A DNA stretch of 64,000 nucleotides from Sphaerisporangium perillae (GCF_023276435.1 NZ_JALLPO010000011.1:62001-126000), one strand, 5' to 3'. Counted from the stretch's first letter, positions 35,715-44,229 are shown. Program-made: numbers and translations. The notes: generated from the letters alone by a model not told the origin.

Positions 35715-36506
35715 GTGGGAGTCTGGTTTCACGAGCGGATCATCGACACCGGACGTCTGCCGCTCTTCTGCTTTCTGACGGCGCTGATCGTCACGTTCAT
35801 CTTCACGCGCGTCAACGTGCGGCTCATCCGGGCGAAGGTCGGCTGGTTCCGCAACGTCAACGTCGGCGACGTCCACGTTCACCACGTCGTGTTCGGCGTG
35901 GTGCTCATGCTGTTCGGCGGCGTCGCCGGGCTGATCAGCGCGGGCCTGTCCTCCGGGTGGTACGCCGTCACGGCCGCCGTCTTCGGCGTCGGCGCGGCGC
36001 TGGTGCTGGACGAGTTCGCGCTGATCCTGCACCTCCGGGACGTGTACTGGTCGGAGGAGGGACGCACCTCGGTCGACGCGGTCTTCGTCGCCATCGCGGT
36101 GACGCTGCTCCTGCTGGTCGGACTGCGTCCCTTCGGCTGGGAGGCGCCCACCCCCACGCCGGGCGGGTGGTGGACGGCGGCCCTGCTGTTGCTGCTCAAC
36201 CTCGTGCTCGCGGTGATCACGCTGCTCAAGGGCAAGATCTGGACCGGGCTCGCGGGCCTGTTCGCCCCGTTCCTGCTGATCATCGGCGCGGTACGGCTCG
36301 CGCGTCCGGGATCCCCGTGGGCCCGCTGGTTCTTCGCCCCTGGCTCCCGCAGGCCCAGCCCGTACAAGATGGCGAAGGCCGTCCACCGGGAGGACCGCTG
36401 GCGCCGCCCCGCGATCAGGGTGAAGATCGCCGTCCAGGAGTTCGTCTCCGGCCGCCACGACCTGCCCTCGGCCTGGACCGGCGAGCGTGGCGCCAAACTG
36501 AAGTAG
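35715..36506 (+). CDS. Integral membrane protein of unknown function
   Basis: 263 residues, about six TM helices (LFCFLTALIVTFIFTRVNV, VFGVVLMLFGGVAGLISAG, AVTAAVFGVGAALVLDEFAL, VDAVFVAIAVTLLLLVGL, AALLLLLNLVLAVITLL, LAGLFAPFLLIIGAVRL) and a 75-residue basic cytoplasmic tail. A conserved-looking histidine motif GDVHVHHVVFG at the second helix and LDEFALILH in the third could bind a metal or mark a membrane hydrolase. I do not recognise a named family. GTG 35715 behind GGGGGA. Confidence 0.75.
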   Translation: MGVWFHERIIDTGRLPLFCFLTALIVTFIFTRVNVRLIRAKVGWFRNVNVGDVHVHHVVFGVVLMLFGGVAGLISAGLSSGWYAVTAAVFGVGAALVLDEFALILHLRDVYWSEEGRTSVDAVFVAIAVTLLLLVGLRPFGWEAPTPTPGGWWTAALLLLLNLVLAVITLLKGKIWTGLAGLFAPFLLIIGAVRLARPGSPWARWFFAPGSRRPSPYKMAKAVHREDRWRRPAIRVKIAVQEFVSGRHDLPSAWTGERGAKLK

Positions 36507-36523
36507 GAGCGGCCGGGCGCCGG

Positions 36524-36766
36524 TCACCTGCGCAGATGGGCCACCAGGCGCCTGATCTGCTCGGCGTAGTGCTCGGTGAACTCCTCCGAGGCCGGGTCCG
36601 CCCCGCAGATCGCGCGGACGAGGTGCGGGAAGGCGACGCCCGCGCTGGTCACGGCGAACAGCGCGAGGAGCAGGCACGCGGGGTCGAGGTCGGCGGGGAA
36701 CTCGCCGTCCGCTTGGCGGCGCCGCAGATCGTCGAGGTCGCGCCGCATGTCGTCACTGAGACGGCG
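36524..36766 (-). pseudogene. TetR-family regulator remnant (C-terminal domain)
   Basis: About 80 residues (DDMRRDLDDLRRRQADGEF, PADLDPACLLLALFAVTSAG, ADPASEEFTEHYAEQIRRLV) match the ligand-binding C-terminal domain of a TetR regulator, ending at a normal stop. Upstream codons turn into unrelated Arg/Ser-rich sequence and no HTH is present in any frame. It cannot bind DNA; a truncated remnant. Confidence 0.7.
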
Positions 36767-36949
36767 GCAGGAGAGCCTTCTCCTGAAACGGCCAAGGCCC
36801 CGCGATGGTGAAAGGCACGCGATGGCCGCTAGGTGCCGACGCCGCCCGACCCGCCGACCTGCAAGAACGCATGACCGGGGCATGGTCGGCGGATTCCAGG
36901 GGAGTGTGCGGGGACGGACGATGATCGGGGATCAGGGAGGCGCGGCACG

Positions 36950-37144
36950 ATGGGCTTCATGGACAGGTGGAAGATCCGGGAGCTGAAGGCCCGGGCCAAG
37001 CGACGGTTCGGCGCGAGCACGGGGAACCGCACCATGGCCGCCGAGGCCCGCACCGAAGCGGCAGAGGCCCGGCTCCTCCAGACCGAACACGAGATCAAGG
37101 AGACGGCCCAGCAGATCCGCCGCGAATACGGCACCCGCCCCTGA
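36950..37144 (+). CDS. CsbD-like stress protein
   Basis: 64 residues, highly charged and helical: MDRWKIRELKARAKRRFG, TGNRTMAAEARTEAAEARL and an EIKETAQQIRRE tail. This follows the CsbD layout (K/A-rich helix, G-x-x-TGN turn, second helix) of small cytoplasmic proteins induced by general stress; biochemical role unknown. ATG 36950 follows GGGAGGCG. Part of its 3' end is copied downstream. Confidence 0.7.
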   Translation: MGFMDRWKIRELKARAKRRFGASTGNRTMAAEARTEAAEARLLQTEHEIKETAQQIRREYGTRP

Positions 37145-37252
37145 CACCCCGTCCACCGTCGCGCGGTGCGCGGCCTCGACTCCCGTCCGATGCGGCGCTT
37201 TGGACGGCACCCGCCCCTGACACCCCGCCCACCCGTCGGATGCGGCGCTTTG
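37130..37252. repeat. Interleaved direct repeats copying the CsbD-like gene's 3' end
   Basis: A 22-base block starting GGCACCCGCCCCTGAC, which spans the gene's stop codon at 37130-37151, recurs at 37206-37227. Between and after them the block TGCGGCGCTTTGG appears at 37191-37203 and 37241-37253. The repeats have 76- and 50-base spacing and leave no open gene to 37422. Confidence 0.6.
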
Positions 37253-37368
37253 GTTCGCGTCGGGTGGGTGCGGGTCTGTGGGCGCCGCGTCGGCGGGAAG
37301 AGGGTACGGCGATGCCGGCGCCATGTACGGCGAGAAACCGGCCGGCGATCGTGGTTGTCGGACTGGGC

Positions 37369-37422
37369 GCCCGTGCCCGTGCCCGTGCCCGTGCCCGTGC
37401 CCGTGATCGGGATCGGGATCGG
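37369..37422. repeat. Hexanucleotide repeats (GCCCGT)6 (GATCGG)3
   Basis: Six perfect GCCCGT units (37369-37404) followed without a gap by three GATCGG units (37405-37422), ending at the very base before the stop codon of the alpha/beta hydrolase on the minus strand. Slippage-prone; likely variable in length between strains. Confidence 0.85.
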
Positions 37423-38061
37423 TCAGGGCAGGCGGCTGAGGAATGAGGCGATCACCTGGCGGATGTCGTCCCTGGCGAGATCGGCGTCGTGCCCCCCGGC
37501 GCCGAGATAGGCCGTCACGGGGTGGCCCGAGGCCAGGAGCGCGTTGCTGAGGTCGAGCGTCTGCGTCGGAGGCACCACGGTGTCCTCGTAGCCGTGCATG
37601 AGCAGGATGGGCACCCCGTTGCCGACGTGGTTGGCCGGCGTCGAGTCCGCGGTCATCTCGTCCCCGGGGGCCGGGACGTGGCCGAGCAGTCGCGCCCATG
37701 GGCTGCCGTCCTCGCGGCACTCGGGCCAGTCGGCGGCCAGCGGGTCGACGGGAGGGGCACAGGCGATCACGGCGCTCACGTCGTCGGGGGCGTCGACACC
37801 GCGCAGGCCCAGGTGGACGGCGAGATGCGCCCCCGATGACGTGCCCGCGACCAGCAACGGCGCATCGGGATGGTCCGCCCGCACCTTGCGCGCCGCCGAC
37901 CGTACATCCTCCAGTTGCGCAGGCCAGGTCGCCTCGTGGCTCAGCCGGTAGGTGACCGGGACGACGTCGAGGCCGTGCTCGGCCAGGAGGGCCCGCGACC
38001 GCTCGCCGGCGTGTCGCTCCATCCACGCACCACCGTGCAGCCAGATCAATACCCGCCTCAT
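37423..38061 (-). CDS. Alpha/beta hydrolase (esterase, BD-FAE-like)
   Basis: 212 residues. Oxyanion motif LIWLHGGAWM, nucleophile elbow VAGTSSGAHLAVHL (G-T-S-S-G), acid Asp in HGYEDTVVPP and catalytic His in AGGHDADL: a complete Ser-Asp-His triad. Resembles kynurenine formamidase/acetylxylan-type esterases (BD-FAE family). Substrate unknown. Starts ATG 38061; its 3' end abuts hexanucleotide repeats. Confidence 0.88.
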   Translation of the reverse strand: MRRVLIWLHGGAWMERHAGERSRALLAEHGLDVVPVTYRLSHEATWPAQLEDVRSAARKVRADHPDAPLLVAGTSSGAHLAVHLGLRGVDAPDDVSAVIACAPPVDPLAADWPECREDGSPWARLLGHVPAPGDEMTADSTPANHVGNGVPILLMHGYEDTVVPPTQTLDLSNALLASGHPVTAYLGAGGHDADLARDDIRQVIASFLSRLP

Positions 38062-38100
38062 GCATGGATGTTACGACCGCGCCGTCCCCCGTCGCCCGCA

Positions 38101-38200
38101 CGACTCCGGCACCGCCCGCAGGATTTCGGCACCGCCCGCAGGATTTCGGCACCGCCCGCAGGAGTCCGGCACCGGCCGCAGGAGTCCGGCAGTGGCCGTA
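38101..38200. repeat. Five tandem 20-bp units between the esterase and the LLM oxidoreductase
   Basis: Units of exactly 20 bases (38101-38120 to 38181-38200) built on GGCACCGCCCGCA; units 2 and 3 are identical. The sequence lies in the 332-base gap before 38394 and is non-coding (20 is not a multiple of three). The two-helical-turn period could stack proteins on one DNA face, or it may be a simple variable repeat. Confidence 0.8.
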
Positions 38201-38393
38201 CGGGGAGGTCGGCAGTGGCGTGGCGGGGAGCGCGACAGGGGAGGTTCTGTGCGTGACGGGCATCTTCACGGAGACGACGCCCGCCACCGTACGACGAGAT
38301 GACTTGATGACTTGATGACGAGTAGATCGTCACCGAGACAGTACGCGGCATCTTGTGCCGATATCGGATACAGCAGACATGGAGCGGCACCCC

Positions 38394-39317
38394 ATGCGGA
38401 ACGACAACCCGGCACCGCCGGACCTCGCGGAACTCAGACGGCGCCTCGGCAAGACCGGCGTATGGCTCAGCATGCTCGGCAACCAGGACGCGGACACCGC
38501 CCGCAGGGTGGCCGCGACCATCGAGGAGCTCGGATACGGAGCCCTGTGGATCGCCGAGATTTTCGGCGGCAAAGAGTCCCTGGTCAACTCCGCCATCCTG
38601 CTGTCGGGCACCGAGCGGCTGTTCGTCGCCACCGGCATCGCCAACATCTGGGCCCGGGATGCGGCGGCCGTGGTCGCCGGGTCCAACGCGCTCGCGGAGG
38701 CGTGGGGCGGCCGTTTCGTCCTAGGCCTCGGCGTGAGCCACGCTCCGCTGGTCACGGTCCGAGGGCACGACTACGGCAAGCCGGTCGCGACCATGCGCGC
38801 GTACCTCGACGCGATGGACCAGGCCCCCTACGACGCGCCGCTGCCCGAACGGCCCGCCTGGGTGCTCGCCGCCCTGCGGACGAACATGCTGCGGCTCGCC
38901 GCCGAGCGTGCTCAGGGGGCGCACACCTACTTCGTGACGCCCGAACACACCGCCAAGGCACGGGACATCCTCGGCCCCGACCCCCTGCTCGTCCCCGAGC
39001 AGGCGTTCGTCCTGGAAACCGACGCCGGCCGGGCCCGGACGATCGCCCGCGACTACATGGCCTTCTACTTGAAGCTCCCGAACTACCTCAACAGCCTGCG
39101 CGAGCTCGGCTGGACCGACGACGACTTCGCCGGAGGCGGCAGCGACGGCCTAGTGGACGCGATCGTGCCGTGGGGCGACGTGGAGGTCGTCGCCAGGAGG
39201 ATCCGCGCCCACCACGAGGCCGGCGCCGACCACGTCTGCGTCCAACCTCTGGCCACCACCCCAGACGACTGCCTATCCCAACTCCGCTACCTGACCCCAG
39301 CCCTAACCCCCCACTAA
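38394..39317 (+). CDS. F420-dependent LLM-class oxidoreductase
   Basis: 307 residues from ATG 38394 (GGAG eight bases upstream; earlier starts at 38355 and 38379 are possible). TIM-barrel of luciferase-like monooxygenases: GYGALWIAEIFGGKESLV, LFVATGIANIWARDAAAVVAGSNA (split), RFVLGLGVSHAPLV, then HEAGADHVCVQPL near the end. The GxxxSH and IANIW elements are typical of F420-binding TIGR03620-type members. Such enzymes reduce or oxidise secondary metabolites or cofactors with F420H2. Alone between repeats. Confidence 0.88.
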   Translation: MRNDNPAPPDLAELRRRLGKTGVWLSMLGNQDADTARRVAATIEELGYGALWIAEIFGGKESLVNSAILLSGTERLFVATGIANIWARDAAAVVAGSNALAEAWGGRFVLGLGVSHAPLVTVRGHDYGKPVATMRAYLDAMDQAPYDAPLPERPAWVLAALRTNMLRLAAERAQGAHTYFVTPEHTAKARDILGPDPLLVPEQAFVLETDAGRARTIARDYMAFYLKLPNYLNSLRELGWTDDDFAGGGSDGLVDAIVPWGDVEVVARRIRAHHEAGADHVCVQPLATTPDDCLSQLRYLTPALTPH

Positions 39318-39700
39318 CCCCAGCCCGCCAGTCCCGGCCTGCCCCGGCCTGTCCCCGGCCCGACCTGCTCGCCCCGACCCTGCCCGACCCGGCCTGCCCG
39401 ACCCGACCCGACCCGGCTTGCCCGACCCGACCCGACCCGACCCGGCTTGCCCGACCCGACCCGGCCTGCCCGGCCTGCCCGGCCTGCCCTGCCCGGCCAC
39501 CCGGCCCTGCCCTGCCCGGCCCTCCCTCGTCGATGTCGTGCTCCTACGTCTGGCGCCGGGTCGGTGGGGAGGGGTACGGCGGTGTCGGCGCCCTCGTACG
39601 GCGGGTGGGTGATCTCCGTGCCGGCCTCCCCCTCCTGTCCGGCCTCCCCCTCCTGTCCGGGGGTGGTGCTCCTATATCCGGCGCCGGGTCGGTGGGGCTG
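39318..39700. repeat. Repeat-filled 383-base intergenic region
   Basis: No gene is supported. 39345-39525 is a degenerate (CCCGA)n and (CCGGCCTGC)n simple-sequence tract. Then two similar blocks follow, at about 39536-39585 and 39665-39712, both with GGCGCCGGGTCGGTGGGG; the second overlaps the 3' end and stop of the NicO exporter, so the first is a downstream copy. CCGGCCTCCCCCTCCTGT occurs twice in tandem near 39625-39660. Confidence 0.75.
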
Positions 39701-41341
39701 TCATACGGCGCCGGCGATGCCGCGGACGGCGAGGCCGGCGCCGAGGAGGACGACCATCGTGGCGGTGCCGACCGGGGCGAGACCCGCGATCCGGCCGGCT
39801 AGGCCCCTCCGAGCCGTGGCGAGCCTGTCCAGCCGGGCCGTCAGCTTCACGAGCAGCAGTCCGGTCGCCGTGAGGGTGGCCGCCATCCCGATGCCGTAGG
39901 CGCCTACCAGCGCGACACCGAACCAGGTGCGGCCCAGTGCCGCCGCCCCGAGGAGAACGATCAGCGCCGACGGGCTCGGAACCAGGCCACCCGCCACGCC
40001 CAGCCCGATCAACCCGGCTCGCCCGTGCCCCTGCCCCTGCCCCTGCCCGTGCCTGTGCCCGTGCCCGTGTCCGTGGCCTGGGGTGAGGCCTTGGTCTTGG
40101 GGCGGCTCGGGATCTTGGTCGTGCTCATGCACGTGTCCATGCCCATGCCCATGTCCATGTCCATGTCCATGTCCGAGGTTGTGGCCGCGGAGGGCGGACC
40201 AGAGTAGGCGGACGCCGACGGTGGCGATGAGGAGGCCGCTGGCGAGGCCGAGCCAGGAGAGCACCGATTCGCCGGCCACGGAGGAGAACGCGCTGATCAG
40301 GAGCCCTACGACCAGTACGCCCGCGGTGTGGGTGGCCGTGACGGTGGCGCCGACGACCAGCGCGTCGCGCGGGCGACCCCGGCGGCCGGCCAGGTAGGCG
40401 GCCATGACGGTCTTGCCGTGCCCGGGGATCAGCGCGTGCCCGGCGCCGAGCACCACCGCGAGGAGCACGGCGAGCAGGCCGAGCGGTACGGTCAGCGATG
40501 AGGCGCCGATCAGGCCGGTGAACGTCCGGTCGAGCCCCGCGAGCCAGTCCCCGATCGGGCCGGGAAGGGACGGACCGGCCAGCGAGGGGGCGCGGAGGAG
40601 CGGACCGGCCGGAGAGGAACCTCCGGGGGCCGGGGCCGCTTCCGCCGAGCCGGAGGTCGTGACGTTGAGGGTCACCGAGCGCTGGTCGAGCGGTTCGGCG
40701 AGCAGGTCATCGGGATACTTGCGCAGCTCGTCGCTCGCGCTGGCCGACGGCACGCTGGGCCGGTCGAACCGTACCCCTTCGGAGGTGGCGGTGATCTCGC
40801 GCCAGCCGATGCGCCCGCCGAGGAAGGAGTCGGTGAAGGCGACGGAGGACGAGACGGTCGCCGGGGCTGACAGGGCGCAGGTCAGGCGGCTGGTCTCCAG
40901 GCCGCCCTCCCCGGCGGCGTAGGTGTAGGACGTGGCGCCCACTCGCCACTGCACGGCGGTGCCGTCCACGACGAGCCGCTGGGCGCGGGCGAGCGAGGCG
41001 CAGGTCGCGGCGGCGTGCGCGGCGCGTTCCTGCGGTGAGGCGGCTCCGGACCGGTCGGTGTCTACCGCCGCCGCGGCCTGGAGCGTGGGAAGTTCGGCGT
41101 AGTCGACGATGGCGGTGTTCTCGACCTGTCGTGGCGAGACCTTGAGGCCGTCATAGTGGTTGACCGTGAACTTTCCCAGCGGGTGGGCCGCCACGGCGGT
41201 GACTCTCAGCGGGTGGCTGGCCACGACGGAGGCGCCTAGCGGGTGGGCCGCCACGGCGGTGGCTTCCAGCGGGTGGGTGGCTACGGCGGAGGCGCCTAGT
41301 GGGTGGGCCGCCACGACGGCGGCCAGGACGAGGGCGATCAT
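39701..41341 (-). CDS. NicO-type nickel/cobalt exporter with repeated N-terminal export junction and His-rich loop
   Basis: 546 residues. A short signal peptide (MIALVLAAVVAA) is followed by five 10-residue units beginning HPL (residues 13-57); the last, HPLGKFTVNHYDGL, starts the conserved mature extracellular domain (to about 300). The membrane part has the NicO/RcnA signature GAGHALIPGHGKTVMAAYL, six or so TMs, and between TM helices a long His/Gly loop (repeated GH units, then EHDQD and HGQGQG) for metal binding. Probably effluxes Ni or Co. ATG 41341 overlaps the TPR gene's stop (ATGA), so the two are coupled; DUF4331 is upstream in the same set. Confidence 0.85.
   Translation of the reverse strand: MIALVLAAVVAAHPLGASAVATHPLEATAVAAHPLGASVVASHPLRVTAVAAHPLGKFTVNHYDGLKVSPRQVENTAIVDYAELPTLQAAAAVDTDRSGAASPQERAAHAAATCASLARAQRLVVDGTAVQWRVGATSYTYAAGEGGLETSRLTCALSAPATVSSSVAFTDSFLGGRIGWREITATSEGVRFDRPSVPSASASDELRKYPDDLLAEPLDQRSVTLNVTTSGSAEAAPAPGGSSPAGPLLRAPSLAGPSLPGPIGDWLAGLDRTFTGLIGASSLTVPLGLLAVLLAVVLGAGHALIPGHGKTVMAAYLAGRRGRPRDALVVGATVTATHTAGVLVVGLLISAFSSVAGESVLSWLGLASGLLIATVGVRLLWSALRGHNLGHGHGHGHGHGHGHVHEHDQDPEPPQDQGLTPGHGHGHGHRHGQGQGQGHGRAGLIGLGVAGGLVPSPSALIVLLGAAALGRTWFGVALVGAYGIGMAATLTATGLLLVKLTARLDRLATARRGLAGRIAGLAPVGTATMVVLLGAGLAVRGIAGAV
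41178..41327. repeat. Five 30-bp in-frame repeats at the signal-peptide junction
   Basis: Units at 41178, 41208, 41238, 41268 and 41298 alternate between two types, giving a 60-bp higher-order pattern. Each encodes HPL plus a seven-residue piece ending in A-x-A-like residues, so each carries both a putative signal-peptidase site and the His-Pro-Leu that starts the mature domain in the last unit. Confidence 0.85.
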
Positions 41342-42657
41342 GAGAACCTCGCGAGGGCGGGCATCGTGGGTGAGAAGCGCGGGTTGCTGTCCTTGACCTG
41401 GGTGAAGGAGTGCCGGGAATCGCGCCGGAGCGCCCGCTCGATCGTGCCCCGGTGGTAGTAGGCCAGGGCGTTGCGCCATCCCCTGGCCGTGGCCTTCTTG
41501 GCGTACGGCAGGGCTTCGCGTGATCTGCCCGCCTTGTGCAGCGCCCAGGCCAGGGCGTCGGCGGCGGCCATGTTGGGGTTCTTGACGTACTCGGCCTCGG
41601 CGTGCCGTACGGCTTCCGCCGGGGAGCCGTGGTCGGCCTCGAACTCGGCCCACGTGAGGTCGTCGCGGACGCCGTTGGCGGCCATGAGCTGCTTCTGCGC
41701 CCTCAGGAGCGTCCACTGCTCGCCGGGATCCTCACCGAGCTTCAGCAGTACCTCGCCGTACTCGACGACGTACTGGGAGAGAGGGAGCCGGGCGACGACG
41801 TCCGCGTAACCGGCGGCGGCGCGGTCCAGCCGCCCGCCCAGCGCCTCGGCCCGGGCTCGGCCGGCCAGGGCGGGGACGAAGTCGGGAAAGGCGCGCAACG
41901 CCTCGTCGTACATCTGGCCCGCGCGCTGGAGGTCTCCCGAGCGCAGTGCCAGCTCGCCCAGGTAGTACCGGCAGTAGGCGACGTCCTCGGGGGCGAACGC
42001 GTCGCGCAGCGCGGCCTCCAGCAGCCTCCTCGCCTCGCGGACGTCGCCGCGAAGTTCGGCGTCGTAGGAGGCCCGGGTGAAGGACGCGACGCCCGGCTTC
42101 AGGTCCATCATGCGGCGGACGGCCTTGGTGGCCCCGGCGTAGTCGCCGAGCTGGGTGCGGGCGTCGGCGAGCACGCCGTAGGCGGCGGCTCCGTAGGGGT
42201 TGGCGGTGATGGCCTGCCGCGCCAGCCCCGTGGCGACGGCGAACTCGTGCCGCCCGGCGGCCAGGGCGGCCCGCCCGGTGAGGACGGCGAAGTCGCCTGG
42301 CGCGAGGGCGGCCGACCGGTTCAGCGCCTCCTCCGCCTTGGTGTAGGAGGAGGGATCGGCGGTGATCCGAGCCTGCTGCACGTAAGCGGCGCCGAGTGCC
42401 GCCCAGGCCTGGTGGTCCTTGGGCAGCCGCTTCAGCCGCTCCCGCAGGCTGCTGACCGTCTGCGCCGCGCCGGCGGGCGAGAGCGGGACCTCCGCCCGCC
42501 CGGCGGAGGCCGGGCCGGCGACGGGGGCGGCGGGGGAGGGGGCCGAGGGTGGCAGCAGGGTCGCCCCGGCCGTGACCGCCAGCGCCAATCCCAGCGCGCC
42601 CGCCCCCATGACGGCCGCCGCGCGGACACGGCCGCGGCGGCGATCGAGGTGGGACAT
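41338..42657 (-). CDS. TPR-repeat protein with N-terminal membrane anchor
   Basis: 439 residues. One TM/signal helix (AAAVMGAGALGLALAVTAGATLL) near residues 12-34, a Pro/Ala linker, then about eight TPR-like helical pairs: AWAALGAAYVQQARI, YTKAEEALNRSAALAPGDFA, GAAAYGVLADARTQLGDYA, VAYCRYYLGELALRSGDLQRA, ALAGRARAEALGGRLDRAA, ADALAWALHKAGRSREAL and a final AYYHRGTIERAL. Likely an extracytoplasmic scaffold for the two co-encoded proteins. ATG 42657 follows AGGAGG. Stop overlaps the exporter start. Confidence 0.85.
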   Translation of the reverse strand: MSHLDRRRGRVRAAAVMGAGALGLALAVTAGATLLPPSAPSPAAPVAGPASAGRAEVPLSPAGAAQTVSSLRERLKRLPKDHQAWAALGAAYVQQARITADPSSYTKAEEALNRSAALAPGDFAVLTGRAALAAGRHEFAVATGLARQAITANPYGAAAYGVLADARTQLGDYAGATKAVRRMMDLKPGVASFTRASYDAELRGDVREARRLLEAALRDAFAPEDVAYCRYYLGELALRSGDLQRAGQMYDEALRAFPDFVPALAGRARAEALGGRLDRAAAGYADVVARLPLSQYVVEYGEVLLKLGEDPGEQWTLLRAQKQLMAANGVRDDLTWAEFEADHGSPAEAVRHAEAEYVKNPNMAAADALAWALHKAGRSREALPYAKKATARGWRNALAYYHRGTIERALRRDSRHSFTQVKDSNPRFSPTMPALARFS

Positions 42658-42799
42658 GGTGTTCCTCCTGGTGGTTCCCGGTTGCTGAGGTGGCGGCGCC
42701 CGCTCTGGGGGCAAAGGTGGCCTCGCCGGTGTCAGGGGCGGGGCGGCCGCTTCGGGGGGGGTGAGGCGGCCGCGTGGGTTCGCGGATCGGGGTGGCGGT

Positions 42800-42830
42800 G
42801 CCGGCTCCCGTCCCGGAGGCGAGAGCCGGC
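42800..42830 (-). terminator. Hairpin after the DUF4331 gene
   Basis: GCCGGCTC (42800-42807) pairs with GAGCCGGC (42823-42830), eight bp, 8 bases past the DUF4331 stop on the minus strand. A second GCGGCCGC pair lies at 42743-42750 and 42766-42773. No T tract; may only attenuate read-through into the TPR gene. Confidence 0.4.
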
Positions 42831-42837
42831 GGCCCGG

Positions 42838-44229
42838 TCAGCGCTGGTTGACCGCCGCGGCGCTGGGCAGCGGGATGTAGGGGAACCTCTGCTGGAACGG
42901 CCTGTCGTTGCCGTTGACCTTGTCGCCCTCGGCCAGGGCGTCGACCAGCTTGCCGGTCAGCGCGGCGCCCTCGACGGCCTGCAGCGAGATGTCCACGACG
43001 TCGTCACCGAGGCGGCGGCCGTTCGGGAAGCCCTGCAGGTCGCCGGCGAGCACGCCGAGCCGGTTGGGGTTCGCCGTGGGCGGGACCGCCATGTTGAGCC
43101 GCAGCATCTCCGAAGGCCTGAACGCCTCGGGATCGGCGTCCTTGTTCAGGATCTGGGAGTTGAGGTCGGCCTTGATCGGCCCGTTGGCCTTGGCGATGCC
43201 GGTCAGGAAGATCTCGACCAGGTCGGCGCGCGGCGTCTTGGGCGCGGGGATCTTGTAGATGCTCTCGATGAGCTTGGGCAGTTCGGGCTCGGTGACCCGC
43301 TTGACGACGGCGGGGATCGAGGCGTCCTTGTCCGGGCTGATGGCGTTGAAGGTGTCCTTCAGGCCTGCGGGGATGACGACCTCGTTGACCAGCGGGTTGC
43401 CCAGCCGCGAGACCTGCCGGTACCCGCCCGGGCTCCACTTCTCGGTGGTGGACCAGATGCCGATGACCGGGTTGCGACCGGCGTCGCCCCTCAGCGCCAC
43501 TTCGTCCTTGGGCACCTGGATGGCGATGCTGTGGACGTTGTAGCCCTTGGTGGTGTCCTGCCCGACCTCCGACAGGTCGCCGCCGTACAGCAGGTCGAAC
43601 ACCCGCAGGTCGAGGAAGAACGCCTCGTCGGCCTGGCCGGCGAAGGTCTGGCCGCCGCCGGGCAGCCGCTGCAGGGACTGCGCGCGCAGCCGGGCGTAGT
43701 CGGGCATCGAGGCGGCGCCGGTGTTGCTGGGGGCCACGACGCCGTTCTTGATGAGGGTCGTCCACCCGTGCTTCGCGTCGAACTTCTTGAGCGTGTACCG
43801 CTGGCGGAACAGCAGGTTCTCGTCGTCGATCGAGGTGACGGGGCCGTTGTTGTACAGGAAGGTGGACGTGCCGCGCCGGTCCTCGTTGCGGAAGGTCCAC
43901 TGGTAGGTGACGTCCGGCAGCCCGTTGCCGTTGTTGTCGATCTTGATGTTGTAGCGGGAGCGGGTGTCGAAGGTGTAGAAGTTCGGCCCGCCCGTCGGCT
44001 CCTCGAACGGGATCCAGTTGGCCATCAGCGTGACGGTGTCGGGCTTGTCGGGGCTGACGAAGGCGTACACATCGGTGTTGTCGTTGCGAGGGTCGCCGGC
44101 GATGAGCGGGGCCTCGCGGTGGGAGGACGCGCCACCGGGCTCGGGGCGCAGGAGGGTGAGCGAGGAGGCGGCCAGCGCCCCCACGATCCCCAGCGCGATC
44201 AGGGCTCGCCGGTTGATCCGGAGCTCCAT
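42838..44229 (-). CDS. DUF4331 exported protein
   Basis: 463 residues. Signal or anchor segment LIALGIVGALAASSLTLL, then the family's hallmark ASSHREAPLIAGDPRNDNTDVYAFV. Other DUF4331 blocks are kept (NWIPFEEPTGGPNFYTFD, VTYQWTFRNEDRRG, FLDLRVFDLLYGG, GIWSTTEKWSP, RLGNPLVNEVVIP, FPNGRRLGDDVVDISLQA). The protein should face the outside as a beta-rich domain. Its biochemical role is unknown. It heads the same-strand set DUF4331-TPR-NicO, which hints at handling of a metal or a substrate that carries one. Confidence 0.93.
   Translation of the reverse strand: MELRINRRALIALGIVGALAASSLTLLRPEPGGASSHREAPLIAGDPRNDNTDVYAFVSPDKPDTVTLMANWIPFEEPTGGPNFYTFDTRSRYNIKIDNNGNGLPDVTYQWTFRNEDRRGTSTFLYNNGPVTSIDDENLLFRQRYTLKKFDAKHGWTTLIKNGVVAPSNTGAASMPDYARLRAQSLQRLPGGGQTFAGQADEAFFLDLRVFDLLYGGDLSEVGQDTTKGYNVHSIAIQVPKDEVALRGDAGRNPVIGIWSTTEKWSPGGYRQVSRLGNPLVNEVVIPAGLKDTFNAISPDKDASIPAVVKRVTEPELPKLIESIYKIPAPKTPRADLVEIFLTGIAKANGPIKADLNSQILNKDADPEAFRPSEMLRLNMAVPPTANPNRLGVLAGDLQGFPNGRRLGDDVVDISLQAVEGAALTGKLVDALAEGDKVNGNDRPFQQRFPYIPLPSAAAVNQR

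Noticed and set aside
37130-38200. CRISPR array
   Set aside because: Repeats are contiguous or interleaved without unique spacers of uniform length, and no cas genes are present.
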